From Haemonchus contortus (Eukaryota > Nematoda > Chromadorea > Rhabditida > Trichostrongylidae): a stretch of DNA of 64,000 nt. Within the stretch, counting starts at the first letter, position 1, and each line of letters starts with the position of its first letter. This document shows positions 55,085 to 64,000 of this stretch, piece by piece. The notes under the pieces were generated by a model. The model was not told the origin of the DNA, ran no database searches, and saw nothing but the letters and a program-made list of their open reading frames with translations. The DNA lies in contig LS997563.1 of the NCBI GenBank assembly GCA_000469685.2, positions 11,904,440 through 11,968,439 of the forward strand, read 5' to 3'. The translations under genes and the position numbers were made by a program.

Positions 55085-55205
55085 GGGCGGAGCTGGTGTA
55101 ATGACAAGTAGCCCACTAACACACATGCATGGTTCGGGGATTTAATAGAGGATCAATATCTGCCCAAGCCAACCAAGCGTAATCTGGCCATCGAGGTCAT
55201 CGAAA
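55085..55205 (+). repeat. tRNA-derived SINE, 5' head
   Basis: GAGCTGGTGTAATGACAAGT head, decayed B-box GGTTCGGGGATTTAA and CCCAAGCCAACCAAGCG, then a switch to reverse-transcriptase remnant sequence at about 55210. Confidence 0.5.
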
Positions 55206-55209
55206 GCGT

Positions 55210-55435
55210 ATAGGACTTCCGATAACTGAGGAGTGACTTGGCCGCTGACGGCGCCATGGACCAGGCCATAAAAGCCGAATAAAAGCGGCATGGATGGTGT
55301 GGCGGAAGTCCAATGGTATCTTCCGCTACCACTCTACGGTGCTTCTAAACGCTCAAAGTAAAGGTACGCTAGACGGTGGTGAGATCCACGATGCTCTACG
55401 GCAGCGAGTGCTGACCCGTAAGCAAAAATCATAAC
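55210..55435 (+). pseudogene. RTE-like reverse transcriptase remnant
   Basis: The broken + strand reading carries YLRSDLAADGAMDQAIKAE, then a stop, then GWCGGSPMVSSATTLYG. This corresponds to the YLGS..AADG..D.EI..R...AW..WR segment that follows the catalytic core in RTE-type elements. Stops and frameshifts make it dead. It directly abuts a SINE head. Confidence 0.55.
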
Positions 55436-56178
55436 AGACAGTATTTTCTCCGCTGAAACGGCAGGTTTAGATGGGTCTGCGGATGGACTCAACGTAAGCG
55501 GGTCAGGATCCAAGAAACCAGGACGTTCATGCAAACAGCTTCCTACCCGCTGAAGACGAGAGAGCAACGTCTGCGACTTGTTAGGCCTGCGCTGCGAAGA
55601 CCACAGGATCATGCTCTAAGAAGGAGGTGGAGTACGAAGCATAAGAAAAGCGACCACGTGAAGCTCCAAAAAGGAGGTAGAGGAAGGTGATCGGAAGGAC
55701 TCTTTCAAAGCCAAGGTAATTACAGAAGGCGTCATAGATAGAAAGAAGTTGGGAGAACTCACGAAAACAGGGAGCCCAGTGTCGTAGAGGGATTAGCACT
55801 ATGAAGAGGAAAGGGTAATCTTCCAGTAATGCTCATTTTTTCTAGTCTGTTGCTTGTTTCAGAAATGCAAAAAAAGTCAGATAAGCTAGGAGCGCAGCGC
55901 TTCAGGAAAAATCATAGAATCGCAGGTTTCGCTCTGTTGAAAAGCTCGAAGTACCAATAAGTATAGTGTAGCAAAGGGGTCAGTGGAGCATGAAAAATAA
56001 CAATAAGCAAACTTATCAAAAGGACAAAATAACCAGGCGGACTGAAGATGGCTTGTTTCGCCTCTCTATTAGACGAACCGAAATGAACACGGCAGAAGAA
56101 GTAGTGCAATTCTCAGATGGGCAGGATGTAAACCATATCATCCTACTATATATAACGCGCTAAGTGTGTCTGTTGGTT

Positions 56179-58308
<2,130 letters not shown>

Positions 58309-58311
58309 TTG

Positions 58312-59230
58312 ACCCGGAAATTCATAACTCCGGTTCCCGTCGACCTAGAGAGTTCAAATTTGGTAGATGTAAGGGGGGCAGGATGGGAACACTAATGGTG
58401 GGTGGTGGGGCCGGACTCCGCCTACAGGGGGCGGGGTTTGTGCGAAATAAATGTTTGAGCGCAAATTCACAACTCCGGTTCCCGTCGACCTAGAGAGTTC
58501 AAATTTGGTAGATGCAAGGGCGGCAGGATGGGAACACTAATGATGGGTGGCAGGACCAGACTCCGCCCACAGGGGGCGGGGCGTGCGCGATAGAAGTTTT
58601 GGGCCGCAATTTCATAACTCCGGTTCCCGTCGACCTAGAGAGTTCAAATTTGGTAGATGTAAGGGGGGCAGGATGGGAACACTAATGATGGGTGATGGTG
58701 CCAGACGCCCACAGGGGGCGGGGTTTGTGTGAAAAACTCAAACTTGGACCTATAGCGTTCAAATTTGGTAGGAATACAGGCGGCAGGGCGGAAACACTTA
58801 TGGTGGGTGGCAGGACCGGACTCCGCCCACGAGGGGCGGGGTTTGTGTGAAAAACTTAAACTTGGACCTAGAGGGTCCAAATTTGGTAGGAGTACAGGCG
58901 GCAGGGTGGAAACACTTATGGTGGGTGGCAGGATCGGACTCCGCCCCAAGGGGCGGGGTTTGTGTGAAAAACTTAAACTTGGACCTAGAGCGTTCAAATT
59001 TGGTAGGAATACAGGCGGCAGGGTGGAAACACTTATGGTGGGTGGCAGAACCGGACTCCGCCCTCAAGGGGCGGGGTTTGTGTGAAAACTCAAACTTGGA
59101 CCTAGAGCGTTCAAATTTGGTAGGAATACAGGCGGCAGGGTGGAAACACTGATGATAGGTTGCAAAACGAAACTCCGCCCCAAAGGACTGGGCGTGAATA
59201 AATACTGTTGGTTCGGACCCAGACCGTTGA
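58312..59230. repeat. Minisatellite with 145-bp and 117-bp units
   Basis: About seven to eight units, each with a GTTCAAATTTGGTAG anchor at 58351, 58496, 58641, 58756, 58874, 58991 and 59108. Spacing is 145, 145, 115, 118, 117, 117. The first three units have an extra TTCATAACTCCGGTTCCCGT block. Every unit carries a GGACTCCGCCC..AGGGGCGGGG snapback. The last unit is degenerate. It begins 4 bases after the TG tract. Confidence 0.9.
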
Positions 59231-60376
59231 AGCTTGAAGGAGTTGGCTGGGAACATTGATGGTAGCTAACATAGTAGACTCAGCCGCGATGAAGTCTGAA
59301 TACTTTTTTCTCTGAATAATCGCCTTTGTGATTAAACGATGTTCTTTCGGACACAGCGAAGATGGCTTACAGAAAAAATCGCTCACAGTTCGAAGCTAAT
59401 ACTGAGGGTGTACAGCTTTCAAAGAAAAAGTAGAATCCGAAGTGTTATTTGCGCATAGCAAATTTCTCATAGTAAGGAGGAGCGCCCGGCGTAGCCGGGC
59501 GAACCCATCAGAAGGAGGGAAGCCCGGCGTTAGCTGGGCGGCCCGACTGGTTTTTGATATTTTAGAAGAATTATTAGATGATGTATATCGAAAGTATTGG
59601 AAGTATCGGTGAAATAAGCGAGCGACAATTTTAAGTAATGCATCCCATTTTGATTGATGGGTTTCGAAAAGAAGAAGCTCAATTCTAAGAAAACTATTTG
59701 GCTGTCCAACATTAGAGCATATTCTTCGTAGGGTGGGAACCTAATTATGTAGCTGCTCTGAAGAGCAGGGCAGCCGTAACGCAAATTTCAATTTTCACAA
59801 AAAGTCGTAGAGGGTTGTGGATCGAAATTGGAGCTGTCGACCATGCCTTCTATCTGGAAGTCAACTGGATGTGGACGAAAACTGCGAGGTGAGAAATCAT
59901 TTTTAAGGCAGTACATCGAGTTAACAAGGAGCAAAAAGACACTCAAGTATCGTGGTGGTTGCAGAATGAAATCGCACCTGCTCAGCACATCCCAACAGAA
60001 CCAATCCAGACAGAATGTTTTTTGATGTTTATCGACGCAGGATCAGGATCGGTGGCAATTCATATTCGGACAGAGAGCTGTACACAATTATTCAGTGTGG
60101 TGCCCTCCCTTAATTGCCGCTGATGTCTTGGATAACCAGTGCACCAATGACAGAAAATAAGAAAAATAGATGAAATAGGAAGAGAAAATGAAAAATGAGA
60201 ATGGAAACAACACGAATCAAAGGAAGGGCATAGAGAGGTGAATGAAAAAGAGTGGGAAGGAGCACTCATCCCCTCAAAGGGCCCCCCATTCCATTCGGAA
60301 ATTTCCCCACGAACGCATATGAAAGCCACTTGGACTAGGCATACAAAACGCTTGAAGTAGTTGGATTGTGCTTGCT
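59231..60376. other. Intergenic; GC hairpins, no gene
   Basis: Two near-identical small hairpins, GCCCGGCGTAGCCGGGC (near 59487) and GCCCGGCGTTAGCTGGGC (near 59523), lie 36 bp apart in otherwise AT-rich DNA. No coding signal recognised. Confidence 0.45.
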
Positions 60377-60512
60377 TTATTGAGACACAAGGGCGATTCC
60401 GGAAACCAATGGAATTCGAGGGTAACCAGATCGTGGACGACGGTCGTAGCTCGTAGGTCGCTGCTTCAGTGTCGATCGTAAGCGTTCAACAAAATTTTTT
60501 GTCATCCTTAGC
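60377..60512 (-). CDS. Possible terminal exon of an unrecognised gene
   Basis: After a GTTTGTAG acceptor the frame reads LRMTKNFVERLRSTLKQRPT, SYDRRPRSGYPRIPL, then a short hydrophobic end and a stop that lies inside AATAAA. It is Arg-rich, with no family match I can name. It is on the same strand as the right-edge exon (63864-64000) and could be that gene's last exon; no linking exons were found. It could also be chance. Confidence 0.3.
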
Positions 60513-63500
60513 CTACAAACGAACAAATTTAGGTCAGTGCCCTGTTTTAATTGTACATTATGAGAGATGTGAACGGTCGATAATCGAAGAACACGAGGGT
60601 GCTGATGCTTTGGAGGTGACACTGGGTGGTCTATGTGTGTCATCATCACCCATGACTCGATGACTCGTCCGGACACAACCATCGAATTGGTTTTTTTTCT
60701 TAGCAACGAACGGTTCTCTTTTTCTCATTGTATGAGACATTGTACTTGAGCTTTTTTGTAAATAAAATACCCGACGCCACCTATGAAATAAGCACGGCAT
60801 CGAATCCCACTGGGTATGCGCCATGCAGACGCTTTTCCACTACAATTCTGCAGGCGAGTAGGAGGATTGGACTGCTTCAATACCGCTCTGTCTCCTTTGA
60901 AAGTACAGCCCTTTTTGAAGAAAGTCGCACTATCTCGGAGAGATGTCTGTTTTGCTGAAAACCATTGCTAATTTGGTGATGTAAACACTTTCACAGATTT
61001 GCATAAGATGTTAATAACATAGACGATTATGAGCCATTCACGGTATATCGCCCCCCTTAGCTTTCCTCGTTATGTATTCATGTATTTGGATGATTCGCTT
61101 TTTTCCGTCCATGTTGCCGTCCGTTTGGCAGGCTTGCTTTGATGATTCATCCGAAATTTTATATATTTTCTCGTTGTCCCTAGTGCCATTGTGCGACATG
61201 TGCCACTTCCGCTTGAACTAAGATAAAGTCGCCAATAAGCTGACAATTTGAAGGGCCCTTTGCCAACTTGTCATGGGAACTTTTGGCTGAACTATAAGAT
61301 ACTCCTTCCAAAGTGCTTCAAAGCCCTTCAAAGGTTGTTGCCGTGACTCACAGTTCCAGGCTTTATCCCTGTTAGAAGACCTCTACGCCATTACGTCCTC
61401 TGTTCACTCTCCAAATTTTTCTGGACGAAAGGACCCTTCACTCTTTATAACGTCTCCTACTGACAACTCCCTACTCTGTGACCCATCCTAGCATTCCCAT
61501 TGTGTACGTATGAAGCTGCGAGACTTCCCATCGGACCTGCCCATTCTGTATTCATCAAAGAGAAGACATTTTCCCTGTGCGCGTGTCCTGAAGGCATCCT
61601 TGGATAACTGCGAGCTTATTGTTAGAGAATTCTGTGGGCTCTATGACAGTGCCCCTAAGACCCTGAACTATCTCCCTGACGTCTAGTAGCAAGAGCAACG
61701 GTCTGTGCGCTGGTTCCCGGAGAAATGTATGTGTGATATGCTGCTCCCTGCACTTACAACTCTCGAAATGCGCGAACCATCAAAATATTCACGTTCCTAA
61801 TTGATCAAAAAGATATTGGCTCAGTGCCTTTTCACAGGTGCACGCTAGGATACATAGCAGAAAGAGGTGCTCTTTTCAGGAAATTTTAAAAGTGTTCTTC
61901 CGACGGTTCCTTGATCTGTGCTGAATTCCCTGCTCCTTCAGCATCCCTTCGAAATTCTCTTCACTGCCCCGGTCTTCTGCTTTCTGCTTAATTTCCTGCA
62001 GCTTACTATCTCATGGAACGATTCCACTGCGTACTCCTTCTTGATGAGCACTTTCTTTGCCAGTTTCCCGTGTAGCCCCCCCTCGAGAAAAATGATCAAA
62101 TATGCATTTCTTGATTTCTTTCGCCATCGCCTGACAACCTTCTTCTGCTAATCCAAAACCTATGAAACAATTCCGTTCCAAAGCTATTCCCTACTTTTCT
62201 AGCCTTCGCACTTCCAATCAAAATCTTTACTCAGTTTTCGCTTCGGAGATTCGAAGCGACTTGCCGAATATGCAACCAATAGCTTATTTCAGGAGACCAC
62301 CGTTTTTGTGAGGACATTCCGATCTTCTTCACGATTTTGAGAATCAATCGGGGTACTAGAGCATGTGATTAATTCGATTTGCCGCTCCCCCGCATCGATT
62401 CATTTTTTGGTGTCTATGTTCCGATGCGAATATCAATGATTTTTGATAGGGCTCGTCCTTTTTAGGGACATGTAGAGCGACTTCCATGAAAGATCTGAGA
62501 GCCTCTCACCGCTCTGATTCATAATAACTACTCGTTCAATCTATATCTCCTTTATTACTTTTTTTTATTTCACTAAAGACTTATCGCTTGAGGTTCGCTT
62601 TCTAGTTGCCTACATGCATGAATCCCTCTGGGCATCGACTTGGCGACTTCGACAGGTTTTTGATAAGGCCGGTCTTTTTCAGATATATAATAGGCCTATT
62701 CTGAAGCATCGCTTCATCGTGTCCACTTTCCCAGTCGGAGTTAAACCTCTGCCCATGGTGAAGACATGGTCAGAAATATCTGGGTCCAATCGTAGATCCA
62801 TCGTAAATATCTTCCATCGTAGAAAAAGCTTTTCCCAACTGAACTCCTTCTAACCCTACTCGAGCTTGCACTCTGCATGGTGGCCATTTCAGCAGCCTTC
62901 TTGGCAAGCATGCCTTAACTCAATCCTGGCTCTCTAACGCTGTCTGACTTTCGGATCTCACCAGGGAAGGATCCGAACTCGAAGTGGCCATTTGTAATAA
63001 GACCTATACTGCTAGACGTGTTTTCGGGCGCTGAGTTCAAATCCGCTTTCCAAATCTGCCAAGCGATTCTCTGAACAGAGTTATGAGGGTGGTTTTAGGT
63101 AACTTTACATGAAAAAACTTAAATTACATGGAAGCACGCCACTCCTCAACGGCGACTTGGTGTAGTGGTAAGCGTGACGCTTCATGGGCGAGAGGCTAGA
63201 GTTCGGGTTTTGTGGGGGACCGGATTTTTGCTTTATATAGAATTTTTCCCTCCAGGACTAGGAAATACTCTTGTGGTGATTTTATCACGTTTTATGTCAT
63301 TTCAAGGCCTAAGCCGATATTTATACACTTAAAGTAATACTTCAGTTTTACTCGCATGCCCGTGCACTCTATATTCACAGCAGGATTCACAGTAAGGAAA
63401 CTTTTGCCACTTTATGAACAAATGTGATACTCTAGCACGAAATGCTTGAAACAAAGAAACTTTTCACAGTGGGAGAAACAGATGAAAAAGAACTCGTCAC

Positions 63501-63863
63501 AGCCTAATGCTAATGCTTTACACTCACTGACCCCAAATCAGAAGGGAAACAGAATTGAATAGGTTTCCCAAAATCAACGGGTGAGTGCTCAAGTAGCTGG
63601 CGGCATACCATGAATAAAAGAGAAATTTTCTAAATCACGCCGCCCAGAACTGAAAATAGACAGGCGATAGTAAGCAAGGAATGGGGTCTCGTGTGTACAC
63701 GTAAAAGTTGAGATCATGAAGTACTACATATGAGGTGGAGCGTTTAACCATATTTCTAGAAGGAGATAAGAAATGAGCTCCTATCGGCTGTATTAGCCTC
63801 GTTGTAGCCTCGAGCAGGGTGTCATTCCCTTCACCTGCTTTTGGAGGTAACTGAATAGCTTAC
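60513..63863. other. No supported gene; tRNA-like relic
   Basis: A tRNA-like segment at 63151-63220 (GGCGACTTGGTGTAGTGGTA..., with a degraded B-box) is probably a relic of a tRNA-derived repeat. - strand frames at about 62160-61900 are rich in Lys and Glu but interrupted. Nothing else is recognisable. Confidence 0.35.
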
Positions 63864-64000
63864 TGGTCTTTGAATGATGTCCACGAGTTCACTATCAACA
63901 ATGCCGGTGTAGGTGAGTCCGGGTCTGCTGCGCACCATCGCACCTAATCTAGCATCAACACCCACTCTAGCAACATCATTGCTCATCATATGCGTTTTAC
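63864..64000 (-). CDS. Partial exon of an unrecognised conserved-looking gene
   Basis: The frame is open from the window edge and reads MMSNDVARVGVDARLGAMVR, then SRPGLTYTGIVDSELVDIIQ-Arg-Pro, ending at a GTAAGC donor. The residue mix (Gly, Val, Asp, Leu) and clean donor suggest real coding sequence of a folded protein. I cannot name the family. The rest of the gene lies to the right, and later exons should lie below 63864 on this strand. Confidence 0.55.

Noticed and set aside
58765..59256. Overlapping open frames on both strands with repeated peptide units
   Set aside because: The 117-bp minisatellite unit is a multiple of three, so any stop-free frame repeats; both strands are open and no other coding sign is present.
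63151..63220. Candidate tRNA gene
   Set aside because: The A-box is good, but the T-arm and acceptor stem do not close and the B-box is degraded; better as a repeat relic.

Overview
The window is eukaryotic and looks like a strongylid (clade V, hookworm-like) nematode genome. Genes are split into exons of about 45-340 bp by introns with T-rich ...TTTCAG acceptors, their products match nematode families, and the space between them is full of mobile-element debris. No bacterial, viral or organellar segment was seen.

Three protein-coding genes can be reconstructed exon by exon. (1) The C-terminal half of a P-glycoprotein (ABCB transporter), + strand, 6555-11499: 11 intact exons from mid-TMD2 through a complete NBD2 to the stop. 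Its 5' exons are not in the window. (2) Cu/Zn superoxide dismutase, sod-1, - strand, 15601-13157: four core exons plus an upstream exon giving an alternative N-terminal extension. (3) A muniscin endocytic adaptor, fcho-1, - strand, 47050-20779: 24 exons spread over 26 kb, with an N-terminal F-BAR domain and a C-terminal mu-homology domain. Its linker has two incompatible same-phase exons (43.6 kb and 29.7 kb) that appear to be mutually exclusive, separated by a 13.6-kb stretch full of repeats. One exon of an unrecognised gene enters from the right edge (- strand, 63864-64000), and a possible terminal exon on the same strand lies at 60377-60512.

Layout: 1-4.5 kb holds nested LTR-retroelement remains, including a 1.2-kb gag-only element with a target duplication. 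6.5-11.5 kb is pgp. 11.5-13 kb holds a TTAA-flanked MITE and a dead RTE-type reverse transcriptase. 13.2-15.6 kb is sod-1. 15.8-17.8 kb holds a 434-bp inverted-repeat element and a decayed mariner with perfect termini. 20.8-47.05 kb is fcho-1, whose introns contain SINEs, MITEs, foldbacks and a palindromic tRNA-like pair. 47-56 kb is gene-poor with SINE, RTE and mariner fragments. 56.18-58.31 kb is a 2.1-kb TG microsatellite followed directly by a 117/145-bp minisatellite to about 59.23 kb. 59.3-64 kb is mostly unassigned.

The three genes are not an operon and their roles are unrelated (xenobiotic efflux, superoxide detoxification, clathrin-coat initiation). I did not find a new multi-gene system. 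The most interesting items are the fcho-1 exon choice, the perfect tRNA-like palindrome, several internally supported families of short mobile elements, and the TG/minisatellite block.
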